A DNA stretch of 64,000 bases from Corynebacterium matruchotii (GTDB taxonomy: Bacteria; Actinomycetota; Actinomycetes; Mycobacteriales; Mycobacteriaceae). Of the stretch, positions 54,393 to 63,508 are shown piece by piece (positions within the stretch are counted from its first letter, which is position 1; every line of letters begins with the position of its first letter). The stretch covers positions 2,232,001-2,296,000 of the forward strand of contig NZ_CP050134.2 of assembly GCF_011612265.2 (NCBI RefSeq). Direction: 5' to 3'. Below the pieces are notes generated by a model. It worked only from the letters and a program-made list of their open reading frames with translations. It did not search any database and was not told the origin of the DNA. The position numbers and the translations under genes were made by a program.

Positions 54393-55045
54393 GCGCGGTT
54401 ACCACCCTTCACTGCGGTTTTCACGGTAACGATGCCGCCCCGGTTGCCGGGGATCGCACCCTTAATAAGGATGAGGTTGGCATCGGCGTCAATCTTTTGA
54501 ATCTTCAGGTTCTGGGTAGTGACGCGATCCTGACCCATGCGGCCAGCCATGCGCTTGCCTTTGAACACGCGACCCGGGGTAGCGCAAGCACCAATGCCAC
54601 CAACACGGCGGTGGGATGCTTGGTTACCGTGGCCTGCGCCCTGACCGGCAAAGCCGTGGCGTTTCATGCCGCCGGCAAAACCTTTACCCTTGGTAATGCC
54701 AGTCACATCGACGAACGTAATGCCGTCGAAAATGTTTGCGGTGATTTCCTGGCCGAGTTCGTAGCCGGAAACATCATCCATACGGATTTCCGCCACGTGC
54801 CGCCGGGGGGTAACACCAGCTTTGTTAAAGTGACCCGCTTGGGGCTTTTTCACCTTGCGAGGGTCAATGTCGCCGTAGGCGATTTGAATGGCGGTGTAGC
54901 CATCGGTTTCTTGGGTACGAATCTGGGTAATCACGCATGGACCAGCCTCAACGACGGTTACCGGAACAACATGGTTGTTCTCGTCGAAGATCTGAGTCAT
55001 GCCAAGTTTCTTGCCCAGAAGGCCCTTGATCTCAGTTTCACTCAT
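54389..55045 (-). CDS. rplC: 50S ribosomal protein L3
   Basis: 218 aa, starts [20 protein letters not shown]. Binds near the 3' end of 23S r[22 protein letters not shown] and [14 protein letters not shown] are the family core. 32 bp after rpsJ. Confidence 0.98.
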   Translation of the reverse strand: MSETEIKGLLGKKLGMTQIFDENNHVVPVTVVEAGPCVITQIRTQETDGYTAIQIAYGDIDPRKVKKPQAGHFNKAGVTPRRHVAEIRMDDVSGYELGQEITANIFDGITFVDVTGITKGKGFAGGMKRHGFAGQGAGHGNQASHRRVGGIGACATPGRVFKGKRMAGRMGQDRVTTQNLKIQKIDADANLILIKGAIPGNRGGIVTVKTAVKGGNRA

Positions 55046-55077
55046 TATTTGTTCTCCGCTGCCAAAAATGTCGTCGA

Positions 55078-55383
55078 TTACGCAATATTCACGTCGACGC
55101 TGGCCGGAAGATCGATGCGCATGAGTGCGTCAACCGTCTTCGGCGTCGGGTCGAGGATGTCGATCAAGCGCTTATGTGTGCGCATCTCGAAGTGCTCGCG
55201 AGAATCCTTGTACTTGTGGGGAGAACGAATAACGGCGTATACGTTCTTTTCGGTTGGCAGTGGCACCGGGCCGACAACACGTGCACCCGTACGGGTCACA
55301 GTTTCAACGATTTTACGTGCAGACACGTCAATCGCCTCGTGATCGTAGGCCTTCAGCCGAATGCGGATCTTTTGTCCCGCCAC
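55078..55383 (-). CDS. rpsJ: 30S ribosomal protein S10
   Basis: 101 aa from the GTG at 55383, preceded by GAGGAAGAGG; this gives the normal N-terminus [18 protein letters not shown]. The frame is open upstream to 55410 but that part is not S10. First gene of the S10 unit. It also acts in antitermination (as NusE). Confidence 0.98.
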   Translation of the reverse strand: MAGQKIRIRLKAYDHEAIDVSARKIVETVTRTGARVVGPVPLPTEKNVYAVIRSPHKYKDSREHFEMRTHKRLIDILDPTPKTVDALMRIDLPASVDVNIA

Positions 55384-55987
55384 GCTTATCCTCTTCCTCG
55401 CTCGTCCCACATCACATTGTGATTGGTGGGAATCGCTTCATTATTACTCTATAACGTTGTCCGGTACCGGTTCCGGTCATGGCGCAACGTCAGCCTGTTA
55501 CTCGACTTGAAATTCGACAGCGGCAAAGCAAATTCACCACTGTCAGAAATGTCACGCCATGAAGAAGATCGCGTGATCGCTTCATAACACATACTGCCGC
55601 TGTTCATTTGCCATGCCCGTGTCCAATTCCGGGTCATGTTTGCTTTACCATGGCAAACGCCGTGTTAAAGCAACCCGAACATTTAAACACGAAGCTGCTA
55701 CTTAATGCAAGTCGCCCATGCGTGACGACGATCCGATCGGACATTGGGGTCAAAAATCAATCAAAATACTACCCCCATATGTGAGGAGAAATAGAGATTT
55801 TATTCACTTAAAATTAGTGTTTCGGGAAGATTATCAACCCCGTTAGCGGCTCTTTTTGCCGTGAGGTTGCGTCGACAAGCTTCCGTGGCGCATCACATGC
55901 CAATTGTGACTTAGACAACTCGCCAGGTATCCTAGCGATAAAACCCACAGGAACTTGTCTATTGAAGAATCCACGGAGAACCCAGAC
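55384..55987. other. Divergent intergenic region between rpsJ and oppB
   Basis: About 600 bp without a gene. It must hold the S10 operon promoter (a TATAGAG/TAATAAT stretch at 55441-55455 on the minus strand is a candidate -10) and the opp promoter. A hairpin, CCCAC...GTGGG with inner ATCACA/TGTGAT (55406-55430), lies just before the rpsJ ribosome-binding site. A CGTCGACAAGC half-palindrome is near 55869 and a TACCCCCA near 55770. Confidence 0.45.
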
Positions 55988-56971
55988 ATGGTCATGTATT
56001 TGGTAAGAAAAACTTTGAGCTGGACGCTCGTGGTTTTCCTGGCAACCAATCTTACGTTCTTCCTGGCATCTAGCTTTCTAGATCCCAGGTCAAACTACCA
56101 AGGCAGGCGCCCACCGCTCACGCCCGAGCAGATAACCAGCCTGCTAGAACCCTATAACCTCAATCCCGAAACACCCATATTGGAGAGATGGTGGACCTGG
56201 CTCACCAACATTCTGCTGCACTGGGATTGGGGAAAATCCCCCATCGGCGAGTCGGTCAACGAACAGATTTCCTACCGCATCTGGGTCTCGGCCCAGCTCC
56301 TCCTGCTCGCCACGATCCTCTCCATCATCCTCGGTATTGCGGTCGGCGTATACACCGCCTCCCGCCAATACAAACTAGGCGACCGCATCTGGCAGGCACT
56401 CTCGATCATCGCCCTGAACACGCACATCGTTGTGGTGTCCATCGTGGTCGTCGCCATCGCCCTGAAAATCAATGATCTTGCCGGCACCCGAATCTTCTTC
56501 GTCACCGGGGCCAGTTCGCCCGGCGTGACCGGATTCGGGCCAAAACTCATCGACTACCTGCAACATCTAGCCCTACCCACCATATCGCTGCTCATCATTT
56601 CGTACGCGAGCTACCACATCACCCAGCGCACCCTCTTGCTCGACAACCTGGGCGCCGACTATGTGCGCACCGCCCGCGCCAAGGGTCTCACCCGGACCGA
56701 AGCCATTCGCAAGCATGCGCTGCGCACCTCCATCATCCCGGTGGCCACCTCCATCGCCTTCTCGGTGCCTGGCATTTTCACCGGCGCCGTGATGACCGAA
56801 CGTATTTTCGCCTGGCAGGGTATGGGCACCTACTTTATCGAAACCATTAACCGCAATGACATCAACGGCGCCGTCGCCGTGGCCGCCTTTGGTGCGTTTA
56901 TGACCGCCGTCGGCGCCATCATCTCCGACCTCGTTGTTGTTGCCCTGGACCCACGAGTGCGGGTGAGCTAA
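55988..56971 (+). CDS. oppB: Oligopeptide ABC importer permease OppB/DppB type
   Basis: 327 aa from the ATG at 55988 (GGAGAA 8 nt upstream); a TTG at 55955 is in frame but less likely. Six membrane helices with a large external loop after the first. The binding-protein-dependent permease (EAA) loop is DYVRTARAKGLTRTEAIRKH. First gene of oppB-oppC-oppDF and three binding proteins, all on the plus strand. Confidence 0.92.
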   Translation: MVMYLVRKTLSWTLVVFLATNLTFFLASSFLDPRSNYQGRRPPLTPEQITSLLEPYNLNPETPILERWWTWLTNILLHWDWGKSPIGESVNEQISYRIWVSAQLLLLATILSIILGIAVGVYTASRQYKLGDRIWQALSIIALNTHIVVVSIVVVAIALKINDLAGTRIFFVTGASSPGVTGFGPKLIDYLQHLALPTISLLIISYASYHITQRTLLLDNLGADYVRTARAKGLTRTEAIRKHALRTSIIPVATSIAFSVPGIFTGAVMTERIFAWQGMGTYFIETINRNDINGAVAVAAFGAFMTAVGAIISDLVVVALDPRVRVS

Positions 56972-57922
56972 ATGACTATCGACAAGAATCCCAACGATCT
57001 CGGCCTCGACATAGAACCCGAGGTAGAAGACGGATTGACCGCCGAGGACGCCGCCGATGTGGTGCGCGGTACCTCCCGGCTCAAACTCTATGTTCGCCGG
57101 TTCTTCCGCAATAAACTCGCGGTTGTTGGCCTGGTGATTTTCGTCCTGCTGGCGATACTGGCTGTTGTGGGCGAATACTGTGCCGCCTGGAAATTCGACG
57201 ACCCGGACTTCCTCAACATTTCCTCCCCACCATCACCCGAACACTGGTTCGGAACAAACGATTCCGGCAATGACCTGTTTGCCCAAACCGCCCACGGCCT
57301 AGGGCGCTCGCTCATTATCGCCGTGACCGTATCGTTGGGCACCTCGATTCTCTCGGCGGTCATCGGCGCCGGGGCGGCCCTGTTCGGCGGATGGGTGGAA
57401 AAACTCACCCTGCTGATTATTCACTTCCTGCTGGCCATCCCCGCGTTCCTCCTGATCGCGCTCATGGTGTCCAGCTCCGGTGGTGACTGGAAAATGCTCA
57501 TCATCGTGCTTATCGGCTTCGGCTGGTATTACCCGGCGCGGGTGATTTGGTCCCTGTCGCTGGGGATTCGGGAGCAGGATTATGTGCGGGCCGCCAAGTA
57601 CATGGGTGTGTCGTACGCGAAGATCATTACCCGGCACATGATTCCGAATATTGGTTCGCTGCTGATTATTTATTTCGTGTTGGGCGTGGTGGGCACAGTG
57701 ATGTCTGAGACTGCCTTGTCCTTCCTGGGGTTGGGTGTGAAATTGCCTGACGTGTCGTTGGGCACGTTGTTGACGGGTGGTACCGCTTCGTTGGTGTCCA
57801 CGCCGTGGCAGTTTTATTTCCCGGCCGCTGTTTTGACCCTTTTGACGGTGTCGATGGCGCTTATTGCTGATGGTCTGCGCGATGCCCTCGACCCGAACTC
57901 GAAGTCTGGAGGCAACGCATGA
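56972..57922 (+). CDS. oppC: Oligopeptide ABC importer permease OppC/DppC type
   Basis: 316 aa, directly abutting oppB. N-terminal cytoplasmic segment, FRNKLAVVGLVIF first helix, EAA loop DYVRAAKYMGVSYAKIITRH and ETALSFLGLGVKLPDVSLG near the end. Partner of OppB. Overlaps oppDF by 4 bp. Confidence 0.93.
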   Translation: MTIDKNPNDLGLDIEPEVEDGLTAEDAADVVRGTSRLKLYVRRFFRNKLAVVGLVIFVLLAILAVVGEYCAAWKFDDPDFLNISSPPSPEHWFGTNDSGNDLFAQTAHGLGRSLIIAVTVSLGTSILSAVIGAGAALFGGWVEKLTLLIIHFLLAIPAFLLIALMVSSSGGDWKMLIIVLIGFGWYYPARVIWSLSLGIREQDYVRAAKYMGVSYAKIITRHMIPNIGSLLIIYFVLGVVGTVMSETALSFLGLGVKLPDVSLGTLLTGGTASLVSTPWQFYFPAAVLTLLTVSMALIADGLRDALDPNSKSGGNA

Positions 57923-59928
57923 CCTCGACCACTCATGATTCTCACGAATCCGACCACACTACCACCGCTGAATCGAGCAACCCGCGGGAGCCGCAGGGCA
58001 CCCCGGTGTTGGAGGTGTCGGATTTGAATGTGTCGTTTCCGTCCGAGGCGGGTTCGGTTGCCGCGGTGCGGGGTGTGAGTTTTGACCTGTATCCGGGTCG
58101 CACCCTGGGCATTGTGGGCGAGTCGGGTTCGGGGAAGTCGGTAACCTCCATGTCGATCATGGGGTTGCTGCCGCAGTACGCGAAGGTGACCGGGTCGGTG
58201 AAATATGCCGGCGAGGAATTATTGGGCAAAACCGATAAGGAGATGTCAAAGATTCGGGGGAAGGGGATCGGCATGATTTTCCAGGACCCGTTGTCGGCGC
58301 TCACCCCGGTGTTTGATATTGGGACACAGCTGGTTGAGGCGATTGTGACGCACCAGAAGGTGACGAAGCAGCAGGCGGAGAAGCAGGCTGTGGAGTTGTT
58401 GGATTTGGTGGGGATTTCGGAGCCGCAGAAGCGGATCAGAGCGTTTCCGCACGAGTTTTCCGGTGGTATGCGGCAGCGGGTGGTGATCGCTATTGCGATT
58501 GCGAATAATCCGCGGGTGTTGATTGCGGACGAGCCGACCACGGCGTTGGATGTGACGATTCAGGCGCAGATTTTGGATGTGATTAAGGTGGCGCAGCGGG
58601 AGACTGGGGCGGCCACGATCATGATTACGCACGACATGGGTGTGGTTGCGGGGATTGCTGATGATGTGTTGGTGATGTATGCGGGCCGCCCGGTGGAAAA
58701 GTCGGATGTGTTTTCGGTGTTTTCGCAGCCGCGGATGCCGTACACGATTGGGCTGCTGGGGTCGACGCCGCGGCCTGATGTGTCGAGTGATGAGCCGTTG
58801 ACGCCGATTGTGGGTAATCCACCGATTTTGGTGGATTTGCAGGATCAGTGCCAGTTTGCGCCGCGGTGCCCGGTGGCGCAGCCTGAGTGTTTGTCGGGGG
58901 AGCCGAAGCTTTTGCCGCTTGCCGACGCGCCGAAGGGGGTGAGTCATGCCACGGCGTGTATTCGTTCCGGTGAGATTTGGGATCAGAAGATCAATGGGGA
59001 GCGACTGTTCCAGGTGCCGGAGTTGTCGAAGGATATTTTGGCCGGGAAGCCCCGGGATGAGCGGAAGGTGACGCTGCATGTTGCGGATTTGAAGAAGGAA
59101 TATCCCATTATGAAGGGGTCACTGCTGAAACGGAAGGTGGGGACGTTCCAGGCGGTGAAGGGTGTGAGTTTTGATGTGCGTGAGGGGGAGTGCATGGCGA
59201 TTGTGGGCGAGTCGGGGTGCGGTAAGACCACGACATTGTTGGAGATCATGGATTTGCAGCCGCAGTCGGGGACGGTGGTGCTCAATGGTCAGGATGCGTC
59301 GACGATGACGAAGCGGCAACGTCGGGCGGCCCGGAAGGATATTCAGATTGTGTTCCAAGATCCGATGAGTTCGCTGAATCCGCGGTTGACGGTGCGGGAG
59401 GTGATTGCGGAGCCGTTGCAGTCGTTGGGTTATGAGGGGGATGTGAATAAGCGGGTGCAGGAGTTGATGGCGTTAGTGGGGTTGGATACGTCGCAGATTG
59501 ACCGGTTCCCGGGGCACTTTTCGGGTGGTCAGCGGCAGCGTATTGGGTTGGCCCGGGCGCTGGCAACGAATCCGTCGGTGATTGTGTTGGATGAGCCGGT
59601 ATCGGCGTTGGATGTGTCGATTCAGGCTGGTGTGATTAACCTGCTGGAGGATTTGAAACGCAAGTTGGGGTTGTCGTATTTGTTTGTGGCCCATGATTTG
59701 TCGGTGATTCGGCACCTGTCGGATCGGGTTGCGGTGATGTATAAGGGCGAGTTTGTTGAGGTGGGGAAGGTTGATGATATTTTCGACCATCCGCAGCACC
59801 CGTATACGAAGTCGTTGTTGTCAGCTATTCCGATTCCAGACCCTCAGGTTGCTCGAACACAGAAGCGGGTGAAGTATGACCCGGATGCGGTGGCAGCGGT
59901 TGTCGTCGAAAAGCCAGAAAGTAACTAA
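57919..59928 (+). CDS. Oligopeptide ABC importer ATPase, OppD-OppF fusion
   Basis: 669 aa with two complete ABC units in one chain. First: Walker A GESGSGKSVTS, signature FSGGMRQRVVIAI, Walker B VLIADEPTTALD, followed by the OppD-type cysteine-containing tail (DQCQFAPRCPVAQPEC). Second: Walker A GESGCGKTTT, signature FSGGQRQRIGLARAL, Walker B IVLDEPVSALD. Such fusions are common in actinobacteria. Powers uptake of peptides or related solutes through OppBC. Confidence 0.94.
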   Translation: MTSTTHDSHESDHTTTAESSNPREPQGTPVLEVSDLNVSFPSEAGSVAAVRGVSFDLYPGRTLGIVGESGSGKSVTSMSIMGLLPQYAKVTGSVKYAGEELLGKTDKEMSKIRGKGIGMIFQDPLSALTPVFDIGTQLVEAIVTHQKVTKQQAEKQAVELLDLVGISEPQKRIRAFPHEFSGGMRQRVVIAIAIANNPRVLIADEPTTALDVTIQAQILDVIKVAQRETGAATIMITHDMGVVAGIADDVLVMYAGRPVEKSDVFSVFSQPRMPYTIGLLGSTPRPDVSSDEPLTPIVGNPPILVDLQDQCQFAPRCPVAQPECLSGEPKLLPLADAPKGVSHATACIRSGEIWDQKINGERLFQVPELSKDILAGKPRDERKVTLHVADLKKEYPIMKGSLLKRKVGTFQAVKGVSFDVREGECMAIVGESGCGKTTTLLEIMDLQPQSGTVVLNGQDASTMTKRQRRAARKDIQIVFQDPMSSLNPRLTVREVIAEPLQSLGYEGDVNKRVQELMALVGLDTSQIDRFPGHFSGGQRQRIGLARALATNPSVIVLDEPVSALDVSIQAGVINLLEDLKRKLGLSYLFVAHDLSVIRHLSDRVAVMYKGEFVEVGKVDDIFDHPQHPYTKSLLSAIPIPDPQVARTQKRVKYDPDAVAAVVVEKPESN

Positions 59929-59944
59929 GGGAGGTTATAAGAAC

Positions 59945-61633
59945 ATGGTGGTGAAAAACCCATATCGTATGACGGTGGTGGCGGCCTTGGCTGCTGCGGC
60001 GCTGGTGTTGGGCGGCTGTTCGGGTTCGTCGAATGGTCCGGCGTCGACGGATTCGGCGGGCGGCGTGGAGATTAAGCCCACTGGGGACTATAACCCGCTG
60101 GAGCGCGACCAAATTAGGGATGGTGGCGAGTTGAATCTGGCGGTGAGTGCGGTGGCGGAGCAGTCGAACCCGTCGCATGGGAATGCGGTGTTGGATACGA
60201 CGAATCTGTGGTATTGGTATAACCCGCAGTTGGTGCTGCTTGATGGGGATGGGTCGTGGCATCCGAATCCAACATATTTGACCAATATTAAGGATGAGGT
60301 GGTGGATGGGAAGACGGTGGTCACTTACGACATCAACCCGGATGCCACCTATAATGATGGCACACCGTTGGATTGGCGGGTGTTTGAGAACACGTGGAAG
60401 CTGAGCAATGGTGAGAATAAGGACATCGTGGTGAATTCCACGGATGGTTATGATCTCATTGAGAGCGTTGCCGCCGGCGAGTCGGACAAGCAGGTGGTGG
60501 TGACGTTTAAGCAAACCTACCCGTGGTGGCCGGCACTGTTTTCCATTTTGATGCATCCTGGGGTGGCGGATGCGCAAACGTTTAATGAGGGCTATTTGAA
60601 GAATCCGCACCCGGAGTGGGGGGCGGGCCCGTATAAGGTGGACAAATACGACTATAACAGCAGCACTGTGTCGTTTGTGCCCAATGAAAAGTGGTGGGGG
60701 GAGAAGCCGAAGCTGGATCGGGTGACGTTTAGGCAGATGGAGTCGCAGGCCACCATTAATGCGTTCCAGGCTGGGGAGATTGATGCCACGGATGTGGCTA
60801 CGAAGGACACGTTGGCGATTGCGAAGAGCATGAAGGATGTTGATATTCGGGGCGCGTTGCGGCCGAAGCAGTATTTCGGCATGTTTAATAGCAAGGCGCC
60901 GGGCCTGGAGGATGTGAAGGTGCGGGAGGCGTTGTTTACCGGTATTGACCGGTCGACGTTGGCGCAGATCCAGTTTAATGGGTTGGATTATACGGAGCAG
61001 CTGCCGGGTTCGATTGTGCTGTATCAAACTCAGCAGGGGTATGAGGATAATTTCAGTCCGGTGGTGCAATACGACCAGGGGAAGGCTAAGCAGTTGCTTG
61101 ACGACGCCGGCTGGGCGGTCGGTAGCGATGGTATCCGGGAGAAGGACGGCAAGAAGCTGGCCTTGCGGTATGTGAGCTTTGGGGACAGCCAGTTAGTGAA
61201 GAGCACGGCGGCTGCGATGCAGAAAATGCTGAAAGATCTTGGGGTGGATTTGAGCATTGTGGAGAAGCCGAGTTCGGAGTTTTCCCGGGTGTTTGCGGAT
61301 CGGGATTTTGATGTGGTGACTATGAGTATTACGTCGTCGGAGCCGTTTGGGGTGACATATTTCAAGTACACCTATGGGTCAGATTCGCAGCTGAATAAGT
61401 CGGGCACGGGCACCCCGGAGTTTGATGCGAAGATTGCCGAGTTGGAGCAGATTCCAGACCGGGAGGAGCAGACTCGGAAGGCGAATGAGCTGGAGCGGGA
61501 GGCGTTTGGGCAGTACGGCATCATGCCGTACGCGAATGGCCCCCAGTTGGTGGCGTCGAAGAAGACGCTAGCGAATTTCGGGGCGACCTCGTTCGCCTTC
61601 CCGGCGAAGGAAAATATCGGCTGGGCCAAGTAG
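59945..61633 (+). CDS. Peptide-binding lipoprotein (SBP family 5), tandem copy 1
   Basis: 562 aa from the ATG at 59945 (GGGAGG upstream). Lipobox VLGGC gives a mature Cys near residue 25. Class-5 solute-binding features: YNPLERDQIRDGG, DINPDATYNDGTPLDWRVFENTW, HPEWGAGPYKVDKYD, VREALFTGIDRSTLAQIQFNG and NELEREAFGQYGIMPYANGP. The first of three paralogues in a row. Ligand unknown; this family binds peptides, nickel, haem or sugars. Confidence 0.92.
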   Translation: MVVKNPYRMTVVAALAAAALVLGGCSGSSNGPASTDSAGGVEIKPTGDYNPLERDQIRDGGELNLAVSAVAEQSNPSHGNAVLDTTNLWYWYNPQLVLLDGDGSWHPNPTYLTNIKDEVVDGKTVVTYDINPDATYNDGTPLDWRVFENTWKLSNGENKDIVVNSTDGYDLIESVAAGESDKQVVVTFKQTYPWWPALFSILMHPGVADAQTFNEGYLKNPHPEWGAGPYKVDKYDYNSSTVSFVPNEKWWGEKPKLDRVTFRQMESQATINAFQAGEIDATDVATKDTLAIAKSMKDVDIRGALRPKQYFGMFNSKAPGLEDVKVREALFTGIDRSTLAQIQFNGLDYTEQLPGSIVLYQTQQGYEDNFSPVVQYDQGKAKQLLDDAGWAVGSDGIREKDGKKLALRYVSFGDSQLVKSTAAAMQKMLKDLGVDLSIVEKPSSEFSRVFADRDFDVVTMSITSSEPFGVTYFKYTYGSDSQLNKSGTGTPEFDAKIAELEQIPDREEQTRKANELEREAFGQYGIMPYANGPQLVASKKTLANFGATSFAFPAKENIGWAK

Positions 61634-61747
61634 CCGGGCTGCCGGTGCTGGCCTGGCACTAGACGCTATGAGGGCCGGCATCGGGGCCGGGATGCGTGGT
61701 TTTTCTTGTACATACTTTCACCTGTGTATTGAATTCAAGGAGTTATC
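61634..61747. other. Short gap between binding-protein copies 1 and 2
   Basis: GC-rich partial repeats (GCCGG...) and then GTGGTTTTTCTTG, possibly a weak terminator or attenuator. A ribosome-binding site (AAGGAG) ends it. Confidence 0.35.
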
Positions 61748-63433
61748 ATGGTGAGGAAACGGTATTGCGCGGCTATAGTGGCCGTGGTGTCGGCGGCGGC
61801 GCTGGTGTTGGCTGGGTGTTCCCAGTCGTCGCAGCAGGAGGCGTCGTCGGATTCGGCGGGTGGCGTGGAAATTAAGCTTTCCGGCGACTATAACCCGCTG
61901 GAACGCGACCAAATCAAAGATGGTGGCGAGTTGACGCTGCCGATTGGTGAGGTGACGGAGCAGTCGAATGCGTCACACGGCAATGCGGTGGTGGATACGA
62001 ACACCCTGTGGTACTGGTATAACCCGCAGTTGATGCTCGCCGACGGCGACGGGACACCGCACCCGAATCCGGCGTATTTGACCAATGTGAGCGCCGAAGA
62101 GGTCGACGGGAAAACCGTGGTCACCTATGACCTGAACCCGGATGCGGTGTTTAATGATGGTACGGCTTTCGACTGGCATGTGTTTGAGAACACGTGGAAG
62201 ATGAGTAATGGGGAGAACCCGGATGTGAGCATTAATGCCACGGATGGTTACGACCTGATTGAGAGCGTGACCGCCGGCGAATCCGATAAGCAGGTGGTGG
62301 TGACGTTTAAGCAGCCGTACCCGTGGTGGCAGGCCCTGTTTTCGGTGCCGCTGCACCCGGCGGTGGCGGACGCCCAAACGTTCAACGAGGGCTATTTGAA
62401 GAATCCGCACCCGGAGTGGGGTTCAGGCCCGTATAAGGTGGACCAGTTTGATTACAACAGCGGCACCGTTTCGTTTGTGCCCAATGAAAAATGGTGGGGC
62501 GAAAAACCCAAGCTGGACAAGGTGACGTATCGGCGGATGGAGTTGCAGGCCGCTATTAATGCGTTCCAGTCCGGGGAGATTGATGCCACGGTGGTGTCCG
62601 ATAAGGATCGGCTGGCAGTGGCGAAAAGCATGAAGGATGTGAATATTCAGGGCACACTGCAACCCACCCACTGGGTGCTCACCGCCAACAGTAAGGCACC
62701 GAATTTGGCGGATGTGAAGGTGCGGGAGGCCCTGTTTACCGGCATTAATCGGGAAACGTTGGCGCAGATCCGGTTTAATGGGTTGGGTTATAAGGAGAAT
62801 CTGCCCGGGTCGTTTGTGATGTTCCAAAACCAGAAGGGGTATGAGGATAATTTCGGGTCGGTGGTGCAATACGACCAGGATAAGGCCAAGCAGTTGCTTG
62901 ACGACGCCGGCTGGGCGGTTGGTAGCGACGGTATCCGGGAGAAGGATGGCGAGAAACTCACGCTGCGCTATGTGACGTTTGGCGACGATAACCAGGGGAA
63001 GAGCATGGCGGCGGCGACGCAGAAAATGTTGAAGGATATTGGGGTGGATTTGCAGATTTCGGAGCGCCCCAGCGCGGATTTCTCCAAGGTGGTCGCCAAC
63101 CTGGATTTTGATTTCCTCACCAGCGGCATTACCTCCTACGACCCCTATGGGGTGATGTATTTCAAGTACACCTATGGGTCGGATTCGCAGGTGAATAAGT
63201 CGGGCACCGGCACGCCGGAGTTGGATGAGCAGATTGCGGAATTGGAGAAGCTGCCCACCCAGGAGGAGCAGATTCAAAAAGCCAACGAGTTGGAGAAAGA
63301 GGCCTTGAAACAGTATGGCATTATGCCGTATGCGAATGGGCCGCGGCTTGTGGCGTCGAAGAAGACGCTCGCTAACTATGGGGCGATGGCGTTCGCCGTT
63401 GTGCCCAAGGAAAACATTGGCTGGGCCAAGTAG
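61748..63433 (+). CDS. Peptide-binding lipoprotein (SBP family 5), tandem copy 2
   Basis: 561 aa, AAGGAG before the ATG, lipobox VLAGC. It follows copy 1 almost residue by residue (DSAGGVEIKLSGDYNPLERD, HPEWGSGPYKVDQFD, NELEKEALKQYGIMPYANGP). Differences cluster in the central part that forms the ligand pocket in this family, so the two may take different ligands (inference). Confidence 0.92.
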   Translation: MVRKRYCAAIVAVVSAAALVLAGCSQSSQQEASSDSAGGVEIKLSGDYNPLERDQIKDGGELTLPIGEVTEQSNASHGNAVVDTNTLWYWYNPQLMLADGDGTPHPNPAYLTNVSAEEVDGKTVVTYDLNPDAVFNDGTAFDWHVFENTWKMSNGENPDVSINATDGYDLIESVTAGESDKQVVVTFKQPYPWWQALFSVPLHPAVADAQTFNEGYLKNPHPEWGSGPYKVDQFDYNSGTVSFVPNEKWWGEKPKLDKVTYRRMELQAAINAFQSGEIDATVVSDKDRLAVAKSMKDVNIQGTLQPTHWVLTANSKAPNLADVKVREALFTGINRETLAQIRFNGLGYKENLPGSFVMFQNQKGYEDNFGSVVQYDQDKAKQLLDDAGWAVGSDGIREKDGEKLTLRYVTFGDDNQGKSMAAATQKMLKDIGVDLQISERPSADFSKVVANLDFDFLTSGITSYDPYGVMYFKYTYGSDSQVNKSGTGTPELDEQIAELEKLPTQEEQIQKANELEKEALKQYGIMPYANGPRLVASKKTLANYGAMAFAVVPKENIGWAK

Positions 63434-63458
63434 CGACCGCACACAGTTTTCACTTTGA

Positions 63459-63481
63459 CCGCACACCTGCAAGGTGTGCGG
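63459..63481 (+). terminator. Perfect hairpin between binding-protein copies 2 and 3
   Basis: CCGCACACCT and AGGTGTGCGG pair over 10 bp around a 3-nt loop, and the left arm is also directly repeated just upstream (GACCGCACAC twice). No T-run follows, so it may slow read-through or protect the upstream message rather than fully terminate. Confidence 0.55.
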
Positions 63482-63508
63482 CACTAGTAAGTAAAGGAGT
63501 TGATTGCC

